From NCBI GenBank assembly GCA_964035545.1, contig CAXIUT010000037.1, positions 1 to 64,000 of the forward strand: a stretch of DNA of 64,000 bases, in the 5' to 3' direction. This document shows, in pieces, positions 35,556 to 47,708 of the stretch (positions are counted from its first letter, which is position 1; every line of letters starts with the position of its first letter). The notes beneath the pieces are model-generated. The model was not told where the DNA came from, made no database searches, and worked only from the letters and a program-made list of their open reading frames with translations. A program made the position numbers and the translations under genes. This DNA comes from Bugula neritina. Taxonomy: Eukaryota > Bryozoa > Gymnolaemata > Cheilostomatida > Bugulidae.

Positions 35556-36851
35556 TCAAAAGCCGTAAACTCTCTTGGCACAACGCATATATAACTTTGT
35601 ATAGTGATTTACTTTCTTTGATATAGTTATTAGCTTATGAAATGTGTCTTTTCCTGTTCCCTGGCAGTAACGTAGAGGATTAAGTTCTGGCTAGTAAATA
35701 CGAGATGCTATCATTGTTATATCCATTAAAAGAAGAATTTTTTAAAGGGGAGGTTATTTTACATTAAAGCTTGAAGTTCCTTTGAAAGTAACTATTTTAT
35801 GGGAGGGTTTATTTTATCCCTTCATTTTAGATTATCCCAATTCTATTGATACGTTGACTGCTTCAAAAGTCAGAACATTTGACTGAAACATCAGGAAATC
35901 AGAAGTGTCAACATTGACGACAAGAGAAGGCATCATTAATCTTACACAAATAGAGTTTCTTTATGAAGAATATTCAATATAGTATTCCATCTCTGATAGA
36001 GGACGACGAAAATCTGCTGGTTTACGTTATTCGCTCATTACATCATCTTCTCCTTACAAGTGAGAGAGAAATTAATCAAAAAGCATTTTTTATTTTTATT
36101 TAATATGGAAGTTAAATTTTACTCTGCAATTCTGATCTTTTTAATTTTTAGAATGAGATACCTAAGTAAAATGTTCATTAATTGTTTTAAAGAAATTCAT
36201 TAAATTACTATCTATTTATCTTTCTTTTCCTTTGAGAGCTTAATTATCATTTTTTAAAGATCTTTTCTTTTCTTGTATGTATTCTGACAGTAAAGCCTAA
36301 TCTTTATTTTTGAATTGTTTGAATTTTTACATTCTATCAGGGTTGCTTTTGATAAAATCTAAGATAGAACAATTTTTTATTCTGTAGAGCATTGAGTATT
36401 CATAGAAGAGGTTGGTTTGTTAGAGGGCAAGAAAACAAGGAGCTTATTTCTATCCAAAAAATGAACTGTTAGTGATAGCTTTATATTGCTGCCAGAATAG
36501 CTCAAAGGCTGTTTAGTATTCAAAGTCAGGAGTATTTTATGGACTTTTTTTGAAGTTTTAAAAGTACTTACTTAACACTCCTTCAACATGTTAGAGTAAA
36601 GTGCTGAACATATTAATATTCATTCCATCTAATTAATCTTGAGGTTCTTAAGGAAGATAGAATATGACGATAGTAAACTTCTTTTACCCTCCTCTCATCA
36701 ATTGTTCTTCGACCCTGATATCTTAAATTTAAATAAGAGGGTATTTCTCGAAGTTTCTACAGCCATACAATAAATATCCCAGCTAGAGAGCTAGTTGAAG
36801 AAATCCTTAGAAATTGAGACGAATTCTACTCTCAGAATCATATGATAACAT
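35556..36851 (-). CDS. Hypothetical protein, 431 aa
   Basis: One continuous frame of 432 codons from ATG 36851 to TGA 35556-35558 without introns. The N-terminal half is helical (LNFQGFLQLALQLGYLLYGC), followed by a segment FTIVIFYLPQEP, a Lys/Gln-rich linker, and a C-terminal ~160 residues with beta-like patterns (FLMFQSNVLTFEAVNVSIEL). An internal ATG at 36038 could be mistaken for a separate gene, but the frame is continuous. Composition and length give no clear family. The 3' end faces the secreted repeat gene with 36 bp between stops. Confidence 0.65.
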
Positions 36852-37025
36852 GTATGAATCTAGAGTTTTGAGTGCATTCTTTTGATTTTTGGATTGTTCG
36901 GTTGTGAGATTTCTTACGAATGTTAAAAATTAGCAATTGCTTTAGATGAGTTGAACTGTTTGAAGTTGTTTGGTATTGTCTTGTGATTAGATCTACATTT
37001 AAAAATATAATAAAAATATAAAAAC

Positions 37026-37097
37026 CTCCGAAACCGAGAATTGAACTCGGGTCTCCTGCGTGACAGGCAGGGATAATAGCCACTATACTATTTCGGA
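37026..37097 (-). tRNA. tRNA-Asp (GUC)
   Basis: A complete 72-nt cloverleaf on the minus strand. The acceptor stem TCCGAAA pairs with TTTCGGA; the anticodon stem CCTGC/GCAGG closes a loop CTGTCAC with anticodon GTC; the T arm has GAGTTCAATTCTC pairing around TTCAATT. No intron and no encoded CCA. The B box (GAGTTCAATTC) is intact. Downstream, a T-run on the transcribed strand gives a plausible Pol III terminator. Confidence 0.95.
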
Positions 37098-37216
37098 TCA
37101 GCTAACCTTTACCTCTTAATCTTCAATAATAATACACTTCATCTCGATTCAAATAGCTTAAATCATGACTGTCTTAATATTAAATATTAAAGTTCATATT
37201 TATTTTATTTTGATTA

Positions 37217-38038
37217 ATGATCAAAATATAACAACCTACTCATCGAAATTAAACACCCAAAAAATATGAAACAACAAATGGTTGCTCTCATTCTCCATCT
37301 GCATTAGTTTTCTTGGGTATTTTCTTGATGGGAGTCGTTCTTGTCTTACAAGGAAACATAATTAACTAAATTACTGAAATCAGTCATCCAATATTAACTA
37401 TTCTTATGGCTTTCTACTTTCTCTTTCTGCTATTTATCATTTACAACTACATCCTTTTATTCGTTAGTGATCCAGTAGATCCTAGAGTCATCTATATTAT
37501 TGAGTAAACATAAAAAGATAAAGAATTGCTTACCTGGTGTGCTGTATGTAAAGTGAACGTGCATGTATATAGTTATCATTGTAAAAAATGTAAAAGATGT
37601 GTTGAGGAGTTTGATCATCACTGTAAATATGTTAATAATTGTATTGGTAAGCAAAATTATCATATTTTCTTTAGATTTATACTAGCACTCCAGCTATTTC
37701 TTTTGTTTGCTTTTGGGCAAGGTCTTTGGGTATTTCTTAAAATTGATAATAAATATTAGTGGGTAGCACTTTCACTTGCTATATTTTCAATCATTTTATT
37801 AATTCCTTTAATATATCTTATGGGTTTTCAAATTTATATCAGTTTTTACAAGTATGGAACTACCCTTTAGTATTTGAGACAGTAACAATTCTAAAAGATT
37901 CCAAATAATTTGACCTAGAAAACTAAATCTAATCAATATATCAATAAATTATATGAACCAAGAAATTCAAGTTCCAATCTAACAACATAAGAACAACTTC
38001 ATTCTGAAACAGCGCTCAAAAGGAACTACCTCTTCTGA
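37217..38038 (+). CDS. DHHC palmitoyltransferase
   Basis: 273 residues, no intron, ATG 37217 to TGA 38036-38038. The N-terminus KYETTNGCSHSPSALVFLGI leads into TM1 and TM2 (residues ~33-85). The zinc-binding cysteine-rich domain follows: WCAVCKVNVHVYSYHCKKCK, CVEEFDHHCKYVNNCIG, with the catalytic DHHC at about residue 140. Two further membrane helices (residues ~160-215) and a ~60-residue Ser/Gln tail complete the protein. It transfers palmitate to cysteines of membrane-associated proteins. The Pro-Trp of the usual DHHCPWV is Lys-Tyr here, which occurs in divergent family members. The start was chosen as the first ATG in frame upstream of the conserved N-terminus. Confidence 0.9.
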
Positions 38039-38086
38039 TAATTATTTTATTCATTATTTATTACTATTAAATCAAATAAGATAACA

Positions 38087-40558
38087 TCATTTTTTAAATA
38101 AATTACTAAAATAGTTATTATCTTTCTCTTTAGAAGACTCATTTTCCTTTTTCTTTTGATTTTGAACATATCTTTGACCTTTTTATCCCTTGTGATAATC
38201 TCTTTAAGGAGTAGATTTGTGCTAAGTTATCTATCTATCTGATCTTAGAATCTAAAATTCTCTTCCATAAAGTGTCCCTTTTCTCATATCAAGAGCTTAT
38301 TGATAGTCTTTAAACTTTTCAAATTAGACATAGGCAAATCCTTTAGATCTATTATTATCGGATAAAGGAATAGACAATTTAGAAATATTTTTTCCTTCAA
38401 AAAACTTACGAATATCTTTTTCTTAAACTTTGAAAGCTAAACTTTTAAGGAAAATAACCGGTATAAACTTTTTTGTTTTGATTCTATTACTATCACATTG
38501 CCTGACCAATATTTTTTTATTATCAATCATTGCAGACATTTGTTGAACCTCTTTAAGTGCTTTTTATTTTTAACTAAAAGAAGAAAATTAAACATAAGCA
38601 AAATTTTTATCTTTCTCTAATTTAAGTCTAATATCAATAATAAATTCTTAAAAATTCCTAAATACTTATCTAATTTTATTTTACGTTGTAGTTGTTGGTA
38701 AAGCACACAAAAATAAAGTATTATTTTAATTATATTCTGATGGTGGTTTGCTAATAGATAGTTTGTATTAACTTTTATTATTATTAATTTATTTTTATGC
38801 AGCTTATTTATCAGTATATTCAATATAACAAAATTTATTTTGCTATCCATTCTTGGTAACTAAACTAACTCTTGATACTGATTCTGGATTTTATAGAATA
38901 TGAAGGACATCAGACTATTTCCAGCTATTTGGTATTCCATTGATATAGATTGTATGTTATCCATCGACATGTAACCGTTTTTTCATTGATTAATATATTT
39001 TATCTTAAACTTCGTCTCTAAGTTAACTCCTATCTCGTTTGTATTTATTTTAATTTATTTATTTTAATGATAACTCTTAGTTTTTACTTTAACTTTCCAT
39101 TTTATTATTATCTATGTTATTGTTCTTTTGTAAAGATTGTTAATTTATGATGATTTCTTGTTTTTCTTTATTCTTTTATATTTATTATCGATAAAATTGA
39201 GTCTGATCTGAAATAGTTCCATATTTCTCAATAAACTATGAATATAATTTTCTACTATGTTCATCAGATTTATGATGATGATATCTTTTCAAAATATTTT
39301 TGGCTTACTTTAATGATCCTAGATTCATTAAACTTTTAGCATATGATTAAAAATATGAAGTATTGCTTGATTAATTAATAAGATTTTAATATAATGAGCA
39401 GACACTAGTTTTATCTTTAGTTATTTTTTATTATACTTAAATCCAAAGTTTATAATATTAGTTATAAATATTATTTCTTTATTCAGGTGATACTCCTATT
39501 CTTTGTTTGCTCACTAAAGAAGTTACTTCTTATCTAAAGAAAACCACATTATTCGACCAACTATTTAAATAATCTTATTATAGAGGTTAATTCAGAAGTT
39601 GTTTCGATATTCTTCTGATCAAGTAATGCAGATATTTTAGTTATATTTTCCTATTATTTCCTGAAAGTCTTATTGCTATTTTATACTTTTTTATCACGAT
39701 TTATTCATCATTTTCGTAGATAGTTTATATTTTTAATAAGTAAGGTTCAAACATTTGTTTGTAGTTTAGAACTATTCTCCTCAAAAACCATATTTTTTAT
39801 TTTTAGGTTGGTAATTGTTCAAGATAATGTAAATAATTTTGTTAGTTGATTTGACTTTAATTCAATGATTATAAATGAAATAATGTTAAATAGAGATTTA
39901 AAGAACTACATATTCCTTCATCAAACTAAACTGATTTCTTCTACCATAGTTTTCTAGTTTATTAATATAGTTTTTTATTTTATTCTAATTTATCTTGAGA
40001 TTTTTACCAAAATTTATATTAATCCCAAATTAAATCATAATTATTATTTGCTAATCTCATTTATCTTTCAAAATTATACCTAATTTTAGAAATATTGTTA
40101 TTTTTATCATATATTTTTCTCAAATTCTTAAATACTACAGATATCTTTTAATCAAAACTTAACATTACGATCATTTTTTAGAACATACTCAAACAAAAAG
40201 TTTCAGTTAACTTCTTTTAATAGTACAATTCAACGATTTTATTTGAAATTAGTCTAGCAACTTCATAGTAAGCTCCATCATCTAAAGCTAACATCACTAA
40301 TTATAAGTCTTATTTAGTCACATTTTCTTTAGAAAATCTTTTTTAAGTTTAGGTAATCCAGAATCCTTCAAGGAGGACAAAATTTTAGTGAATTTAGTTT
40401 TTAAGGATTTAATTATAGGTTTCGAATTGATTGTTTTGTTAGTGGAGAGATAAAAGTTTAAGCCAGTTTCCGATTTTATAGTTTCTTCTTGCAATATTTT
40501 ATTGTTTAACAATGATATTTCTTTAAACAAAGACCTATTAGATTTCTTATTCAATCAT
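38087..40558 (-). CDS. SART3: SART3/Prp24-like U6 snRNP recycling factor
   Basis: 814 residues from ATG 40558 to TGA 38087-38089, with one 27-nt intron (38658-38684). The N-terminal ~480 residues are helical HAT-like repeats with Trp/Tyr/Phe pairs (YKIGNWLKLL, LIWDQYKFWQKSQDK). Three RRMs follow: TIYINGIPNSW...NKFCYIEY; NNTLFLCALP...KNFAYVQF; and the RRM with SKGFAYVQFEKF. The C-terminus is a basic linker ending in NNYFSNLFKK, which fits the LSm-binding tail of SART3 and Prp24 (SNxxFxxLFL-type). The protein anneals U4 and U6 snRNAs during spliceosome recycling. HAT repeats plus RRMs plus this tail make the call strong, although three RRMs is between the human (two) and yeast (four) arrangement. 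Confidence 0.88.
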
Positions 40559-40771
40559 TTGACTTATTTTTACTTTGATATAACTCTTATAAATAATATC
40601 GATCTATCAATTTCAATATCAAATCATTAAATCTATTTTTTATTTAATTGAACAGATGAAATTGAATATTTTGTTATTTATTGATCATAACTGACAGCAA
40701 AATAGATAAATGTTTAAAGCTGATAGTTTTTCTATCATATTTAAATATATTTCTTCATTATCAGAACAAAA

Positions 40772-42873
40772 ATGGCATAGATAGAAATTAAAGTCAACAA
40801 AAATACTGAATAAGCTGACATAGATGATGAGAAAATTATCTTTGATCCTGTCCAGGAAATGGAACTTATCTACTAAGAAATTCATGTTAATGCTAAAACC
40901 TCCAGTTAGATTGAGATTGATGGAAAAATTAAAACAGTTGATGGAGTTAAAGAAATTCTTAAGCCTTGTACTGGGAGATTTGCTCCTAACACCTTCACAG
41001 CTATCCTTGGCCCTTCTGGTTGTGGAAAAACTACCATGCTTAATTTGATATCTGGTCGTCAGATGTCTAACAATCTTGAGTTAATTGGAAGTCTCTCATT
41101 GAATGGAAAATAAATTGACAGTGTCCTATAGTATAAAAACTATATTGGCTATGTGATGCAAGAAGATCATATGTTGCCAACTTTTACTCCTTATGAAGCA
41201 TTTAAATTTGTGACAGACTTGCGACTACCTGATCTGTCTGAGAAAGAGAAAGAAAAAAGAGTTTAAAGTATAATTAGAAATTTGGGACTCCAGAAGTGCA
41301 AAGATACTTGGGTGGGAGATACTCGAATTCGAGGTGTCTCTGGAGGAGAAAGAAAAAGAACATCAATTGGTCTTGAACTCTTGATCAATCCTTCAATGAT
41401 CTTTTTAGATGAACCAACCACTGGTTTAGATTCAACTACTTCTCTGAACTTAATTCGTTTTTTGAACAAGTTAGCCAAGCAAGGAAGAACCGTTATTTCA
41501 ACTATTCATCAGCCATCTTCCTAGATTTTCATGGAGTTCAACCATATCATGTTGATGGTTGAGGGACATATAATATATGATGGTGAGGCAAGTAAATCTA
41601 TGGCATATTTCAAACAAATAGGATACCCTGTGCCTATTCACACCAATCCAACCGACCACTATATGAAGTTGATGAACAAATAGGGATTGATGTTGACTAA
41701 AATTGAGAAAAGAATTGATTTTACAGAGGATGAGATCAAGAGAGAGTTCGAACAAGTTGTTATTAATCTAGTTGATCAATATGAACAGCATCATGAGCAA
41801 ATGAAGAGTAGTCAACCTTTGTTAAAATAGTAGTTTCGAGTTAGTTAGAAAATTGATGCAGGTTGGTGTACTCAGTTCTGGCATCTATTTGTCAGAAATG
41901 GATTGAACTAGTTCAGACAACCTTTGGGATTCATCTTGAAAGTAGTCCAAGCTATCTTCTTTGGAATTCTATGCATTATTCTTTACTACTAAGAGGGTAC
42001 AAATCAAACTGAAATCATCCAAAATAATCAGGGAGTTATATTTTTCTTTGTCATGAACACAGGCTTTAGTTATGTCTTTGCCAGTGTCAACCTCTTTAAT
42101 TTCGAGAGACCGGTCTTCATTCGATAACGTCTCAGTAATACCTACTCAACATCAGCTTATTATATGGGAAGAACAGTGGCAATCATACCTATTGAAATAT
42201 TCACTTGCTTCCTCTTCTTGGCTGTTGGATATTTCCCAGTTAATTTAGACAACTCAGCAGGCGTATTTTTCAAATCTCTTCTTTCACTTGAATTAACTAC
42301 TTATATGAGTTCATCTTTCGGTCTCTTCTTATCAGCTCTTTTCTCTGATGCATCAGTTGTGATGGCTTTAGTTCCAGTGCTTATTATTCCCTTTTTGTTG
42401 GTTGGTGGTTTCTTTGTACCTCTTGAAACTGTTCCAAAAATCTATTACCCCTTTCAGTATACATCTATGTTCAGATATGGGTATGAAGCTATGATTTACT
42501 CTCAGTATGAAAATAATCCACTTGTTGTAGATGGACAATCATTTCTTTTAATAGGTTCAACTGACCCTAATGTGCCGTCAACTTATAACTTCTAGGTAAT
42601 TATTATTTTAGTTAGACTTCTTTTGCGGTTGTTTTGATTTTGATGGCAGCTATTGGAACTCTAATCCGATTCTTTTCATTTGTAGCCATGTATTTCATCA
42701 GTAATCCTTCTATTCTTCGTATGAAAAGATAGGAAGAGGCATAAACTACAAAATTACAAAAGTTCAACAGCATTGGACAGCCTGCAAAGTTAGAAGCTCC
42801 AAATCTGACTCGAAGACAATCATCAAAGCGGGTGACTGTGTAGCCTAGGAGAGAAAAACAAGAAACTCGATGA
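40772..42873 (+). CDS. ABCG-type half ABC transporter
   Basis: 693 residues with one 20-nt intron (42596-42615). The nucleotide-binding domain comes first, as in ABCG proteins: Walker [10 protein letters not shown] near residue 80, Q-loop [15 protein letters not shown], signature [15 protein letters not shown] near 188, Walker [13 protein letters not shown] near 210, and H-loop STIHQPSS. The ABC2-type membrane domain follows, with about six helices from residue ~385 ([37 protein letters not shown]). It ends with a basic tail at TGA 42871-42873. ABCG half transporters dimerise to export lipids or xenobiotics; the substrate cannot be inferred. All catalytic motifs are intact. Confidence 0.93.
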
Positions 42874-42953
42874 TTCACGCCATAAATCATTTTATAATTG
42901 AATAATTTATCCTAAAAGGTTATGAAAGGATTAATATGGTTTGATAAAAGGAA

Positions 42954-43268
42954 TCAATTGGGATATGGATGTGTTTCAGTCATGCCTTCTTTTTATCTGA
43001 TTCTCTCAGTTCTCCAGTCCATATAGAGGATAATCATTCCAATTCCAATGACATATTGATATGGAGTTTGTTTGTTCCAGGGTTTATACTCATCTGGCCA
43101 GGCTACATTACTATCATAAGAAAATTAGGCTTAATCTCCTTCTTTGAAATCTTTTTTCCAGATCTTTTGTTAAGATTGAAGAGGATAATTTTTAAAGTAT
43201 CTTCTCCAGTTGTTGTTATTATTGTAAGAGTATCGGATAGTTCGTAGTGAAGACGACAATCTCAACAT
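42954..43268 (-). CDS. Small mitochondrial protein with single membrane segment
   Basis: 104 residues, ATG 43268 to TGA 42954-42956. The first ~30 residues are rich in Arg, Ser, Leu and Tyr without acidic residues (MLRLSSSLRTIRYSY), a typical mitochondrial presequence. A Trp/Lys/Tyr-rich segment (WPDEYKPWNKQTPYQY) precedes one hydrophobic helix (VIGIGMIILYMDW) and a charged tail. Size and layout resemble small accessory subunits of respiratory complexes (complex I B-type subunits), but no exact family could be named. Previously hidden because no conventional long ORF covers it. Confidence 0.65.
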
Positions 43269-43342
43269 ATTTAATTATTATTTATTAATCTATAACTAAT
43301 CTTTGAATTATTGCTGATTTAATGGTTTAGATTATCATTATT

Positions 43343-43864
43343 TCATATCAAATCTTAGATGTTACTTCTGTTGTTTGACGATACATGACTTCTGTAGCTT
43401 TTGTAGTGACTGGTTGATTTCCATTCCAAATAAAATTAATAAACTTCTTTTACATTTTTTGTTTAGATCAACTCACTAATAAACTCGAATTGTTTCCCAA
43501 ATTTAAGTACTGATTATTCAAAAATAGCGATTTCTCTGGGTGCCCATTTTTCATAGACAGAGGCAGGTGTTACAGGATTGATCAAAATATCAAGATCCCT
43601 TTTTTTATATAAATGATTCACTGCATCTAGGTATACTTCTATTGGTTTTTTTCTTTTTTATGGATTTGTTTTATAAACTTCATTTTGAGGTTGTACTACT
43701 GGAAGAATAGGTTTCTTTCTTGTTCGAATATTTTGAAGAAGAGAAACGTAAGGGTGATCGTCACTTTAGCGACTGCAGTTCAGTATGTTTTTGTATATTT
43801 TTTAGAAGTCTGGAGAATTGGAAGTTGATTTTTATCTTTTTTGTTTTTTTTGCGGTTCTGACAT
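43343..43864 (-). CDS. SANT-domain protein
   Basis: 173 residues, ATG 43864 to TGA 43343-43345, no intron. The N-terminal ~110 residues are basic and disordered (QKKQKRQKSTSNSP) with conserved-looking DAVNHLYKKRDLDILI. A SANT helix-turn-helix occupies residues ~115-158: WAPREIAIFEQSVLKFGK, then FEFISELIQTKNVKEV and YQFYLEWKSTSHY, which is close to the SANT pattern of ELM2-SANT co-repressors and chromatin remodelers. It probably binds histone tails or a deacetylase rather than DNA. No ELM2 motif was seen N-terminally. Confidence 0.75.
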
Positions 43865-43951
43865 ATCAAATTATATCCATCAGCAAATATTGCGATCAAT
43901 TTACAAATAAAAAAAGAAAATGATTTTAAAAAGTGAACAATATCATGATTT

Positions 43952-44727
43952 TCATCCTTTTTTAGTAGATCCTCTGAGGTGTTTTGATCCATCTGGTTGA
44001 ATAGTAAATCCGAAGGCAAAAGAGCAATAAACTATAAAAATAGGAGTCATGAAGAGAAAGGTATAGAAGAGAATCAAATTCTTTTTCCCTATACATTTAG
44101 AAACCCAGGGACAGTGATGATCGTATCCCTCAATGCATACATCACAGTATGTGCAGTGAAAACTTCTACAAGGAACATGAAAGCGACATCTTCGACAAAA
44201 TCTTTATCAATAATTAAGTACGTAGTGCGACCATTTATTACTTTTTTTTCTTATTTCATTGGCTTAACAATTCCTGGATCGCTGATGGCGACTAATAAGT
44301 AGCTGAGACATTCTCCAATACAAACAATTTTAGTTAGTATTTTTGCCCATTACTTATTTACGTTGTTATCTATGTAGGTGATCATAAGATAGCTGATTAT
44401 GAGGAAAAACAAGAAGGTGGGTAAAAAACAAAGATCTAAATTTGATGATTTCTTACAATCTGGTCCTACTAAGAGGGTGATATAGTTATTTTTTACTAAT
44501 ACTATATTTTTACCATAATTAGGTTCTGTTTATTCTACTTGTATAATTGCCACTAAACGATTTTATTCCTAATCGATTTCAATTTCATTGCTACTACTGC
44601 TTTGTTAGACTTATTTTGATTCTGTTTGTTCGATATTTGTCGCTTATGTGATAATTTAGATATCTTCTGGTTCTTCCTTTTTATCTTCAATATTTTACTC
44701 TTCTGGTATTTAATATTGATTGCTCAT
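43952..44727 (-). CDS. DHHC palmitoyltransferase (second)
   Basis: Starts at ATG 44727; a 20-nt intron at 44202-44221 lies just before the cysteine-rich domain. After splicing: acidic N-terminal region (~85 residues), TM1-TM2 (residues ~105-160), then FCRRCRFHVPCRSFHCTYCD, CIEGYDHHCPWVSKCIGKKN with catalytic DHHC, and TM3 (LILFYTFLFMTPIFIVY). The frame closes at TGA 43952-43954, giving 251 residues without TM4. Adding one A to the A6 run just before this stop extends the protein by a hydrophobic helix to TGA 43896-43898, so the C-terminus is probably affected by a single-base error. Palmitoylates membrane proteins; substrate unknown. Confidence 0.85.
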
Positions 44728-44812
44728 GGTATGTTGATATAAATTAAATCAATATTATGCTATCTCTTAAACAATATATCTATCTATATTTATTGCAATA
44801 AAATCTTACTTA

Positions 44813-46700
44813 ATGTATCGTCCTCAAGGTTCTTCCCCTCAACAATACAACAGTCCCAGCGGCTACCAGCAACCTCCCACTCAATATCAAACTCCTCCCA
44901 GAGGTCAACAGTATGAATTACAGTAAAGAAATCAATACAACAAGTTTCAGCAACCTCTGATTAGCAATCAATAAGATGATATCATCATGCCAAATAGTCT
45001 TAGAAGTTGTACGGATATCGTAGTTCTTGTCTTGTTTATTCTTTTCATCGGAGCTTTTACTGGTCTATTGATATACGGATTGGTGAAAGGAGACGCAAGA
45101 GCTGTTATAGCTTTCTACAATGCAGGATTAGTCAGATGCGATCAACAATCAACCTTCAAAAGTAATTTAAAATTAACTAAGTCGGATATCTTCAAACACT
45201 TGGAGTACTTCGAAATGCTATATGTGTCTAGAATTGTCCAGATAGCAGTCAGATAAATAGTGCTTTTCCGTGTCTTACAGATGGTGTCAACTGTATAGCT
45301 AGTTCCTTTACTCCAACTTATGCATCGATAGCTGTTGGTTCATACTGTGTTCCTACTAGTATAGGAACTGTAAGTGTTGAATCTCTTTTGGATTTTGACT
45401 CATTTGAAGAATGGGCATATGATGTTGAAAATGGCTGGGCAATATTAGTGATAGCAGCTTTTGGCACCATGATATTAGCTCTCCTGTTTTTTGTTGTAGT
45501 TAGATTTTGTGCTGGACCTATTATTTGGCTAGCCATCATCTTAAGTATTCTAGGTATGCTTGCTGTTGGCATCTTATTTATTTTGCAGGCTAAAGGAGTA
45601 ACAGTATCTGAATTTACATCAAATACTTTATCAAAAATAGATTTCGATACACTAATCATTATTGGTAGTTGCCTGATTGGTGGCTCAGTGCTTTTTACCT
45701 TGCTAGTCTGTTGCCTCAGAAGTCGTATTGCTATGGGTGCTAAAGCTGTTGAACTTGGTTCTCTTTTCTTGCTTGAAAATTGTTGTTTAGTTATCCTTCC
45801 AATAACACAAATAATCTTTATCGTTCTGGCTATAGGAGGACTTCTAATAGGAGCTATTTCTCTTTATTCAATAGGTGATTTTGTATTTGAGAATAATGCT
45901 GCAGTTCCTAGCATTACTGTTGATGCTGGATAAATAACAGCAATAGTGTTCTTCTTATTTGCTAGTTTATGGATATTATTCTTTTTGCATGGTTGTAATC
46001 ACTTCATGCTCAGTTCAGCTGCTTCTATTTGGTATTTTAACAACCTTAATGGATCAGCTGGTTCTCCATGCGGTGATTCTCTGACAAGATTAGTCCGTTA
46101 TCATCCAGGAAGTGTTGCCTTTGCAGGACTTATAAATGGACTCTTCTTTGTACTAAAATTGTTGGCAAATATTTTCTCTTTTGACTCAAATGATGAAGAT
46201 AGCGGCTTAGTTTCTTGCTGCCTTAAGTTCCTGAACTGTGTATTCTGCATTTTCCGTTGGTATTTTTAAAATAACATAGTTTCCTCCGTTTTCTTAACAA
46301 TGGTACATATGTGCAAATGGCTGTTAACGCCCAAGGATATTGTTCAAGTGCAATGCAAGCCTATGATGTAGTGGGACAAAATGCTCTAAAAGTGGCAGTA
46401 GCTGATAACATCAGTATATTCTTTACTATCCTTGGAGTAATTGGAATTACAGCTATTGCAGCAGTTTCAGTATACTTTACTGTCCTCTACTTACCATACT
46501 ATCAAGATAGGATATCATCTCCTTTTGTGTTGACATTCCTTTCAGCAGTAATTGCTTTCCTGGTTGCAAGTGTTTACCTCTCGATGATTGATGTTTCAGC
46601 TTCAAGTGTGCTTCAATGTTATTTGATTGATGCTGAGAAGGGAAGAGGAAGTGTGAGATATGCTAGTGAAAAAATAAGATACATAATGACGACGGAATGA
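44813..46700 (+). CDS. SLC44: Choline transporter-like protein (SLC44/CTL)
   Basis: 615 residues with two 20-nt introns (45162-45181 and 46260-46279). A Pro/Gln/Tyr-rich cytoplasmic N-terminus (~57 residues) leads to the family start RSCTDIVVLVLFILFIGAF. A Cys-rich extracellular loop follows, then a cluster of membrane helices (~10 in all). Conserved CTL blocks are LSSAASIWYF, LVRYHPGSVAFAGLI and the C-terminal NNGTYVQMAVNAQGYCSSAM. The CTL family moves choline or ethanolamine across plasma or mitochondrial membranes. Both introns interrupt conserved helices, and removing them restores a single frame to the TGA at 46698-46700. Confidence 0.9.
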
Positions 46701-46817
46701 TTATAAAAATCCATCAATCTTTGTTTAATTTGGATAACTTATGTTAGTTAAATAGTTTGGGATAAGGTTGTATTATCAATAGTATATGATGGCAGATAAT
46801 TTAAAATATAATTGCCA

Positions 46818-47395
46818 ATGTAACTTCCAAAAAACAACAATGATGACTAAAATTCAATTTATGATGATCATCTCTTGCCTCAACAGCCTTTATCTCCTTA
46901 AAATTATCCTTTCCCAGCTGGTAGGACTCATCTTAAATAAACTATTGATCCTAATTAACAAATATCTCCACTTGATGAGGGACAGTCTTTTGATGCGAAC
47001 GAAACAAGGTTTTATTAGGAGTTTAAGAAAATATACACTGTTGCTCATCATCTCTAACTTGAGAAGAAAAGACAAATAGCGCTGAGATAGTCTCTCATAA
47101 AAAGAATGAAAATTTTGGAAGTAGTTTTTTAGTTATTAAGGATAAAACAAAGGAGAGTATTGAGAGGAGAGGTGTATTGAAAGATCCTAATAATTCTGAA
47201 TAAAATAAAATTAAAAGAGCAAGAAGGACAGCTGAAGAAATATAGAAGAAGTATAAATGTGAAGTGATATATTGTGAAAGATTGTATGGATCAGAGGGGT
47301 CACTACAACAGCATATCAAACTAAAACATCCAGAACTCTACCATAAATCACAGAGTGATTCATCCTACTTGAGACAAGAAGACAGTTCAATTTGA
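46818..47395 (+). CDS. C2H2 zinc-finger protein
   Basis: 185 residues with one 20-nt intron (47121-47140), ATG 46818 to TGA 47393-47395. The N-terminal 60 residues are Pro/Asn/Asp rich. A long charged helix follows (FYQEFKKIYTVAHHLQLEKK). The C-terminus has a single C2H2 finger: CEVIYC, 12 residues, then HIKLKH. A lone finger after a helix is typical of nucleic-acid or protein-binding cofactors, not of a multi-finger transcription factor. Function unknown. The region upstream to the CTL stop (117 bp) is also open in this frame but lacks an ATG. Confidence 0.7.
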
Positions 47396-47708
47396 TTTTA
47401 CTGAGTTATATTTATTCATTAAATAGAGTTTATGCTCTTTTTAGAAGTCATAAAGATCAAATTTTCACATATTTTAACTTTAAAATAGTTACAAACAAAG
47501 ATAATACATCTTTTTTAAAAGAATTATTAAAGCAAAGGGAGTTTATAAGATAATATTCTATTATCAATAATATAAATTGTTAATTAGATTAAAATTTGAT
47601 TTAAAGTAATTGTATTTTGATATTTGATAAGATTATTTATTTTTTAATTCATAGACTGACTGTAAAGAGTATAAATTTGTAAAGATTAATAATAAATAGT
47701 TGCTAGCT
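47396..47708. other. AT-rich intergenic region
   Basis: About 310 bp, AT-rich, between the C2H2 gene and the inhibitor-2 gene, both on the plus strand. Nothing else supported. Confidence 0.5.

Noticed and set aside
35556-36038. Separate small gene starting at 36038
   Set aside because: The frame is continuous upstream to 36851 with no TGA, so this is the C-terminal part of one gene.
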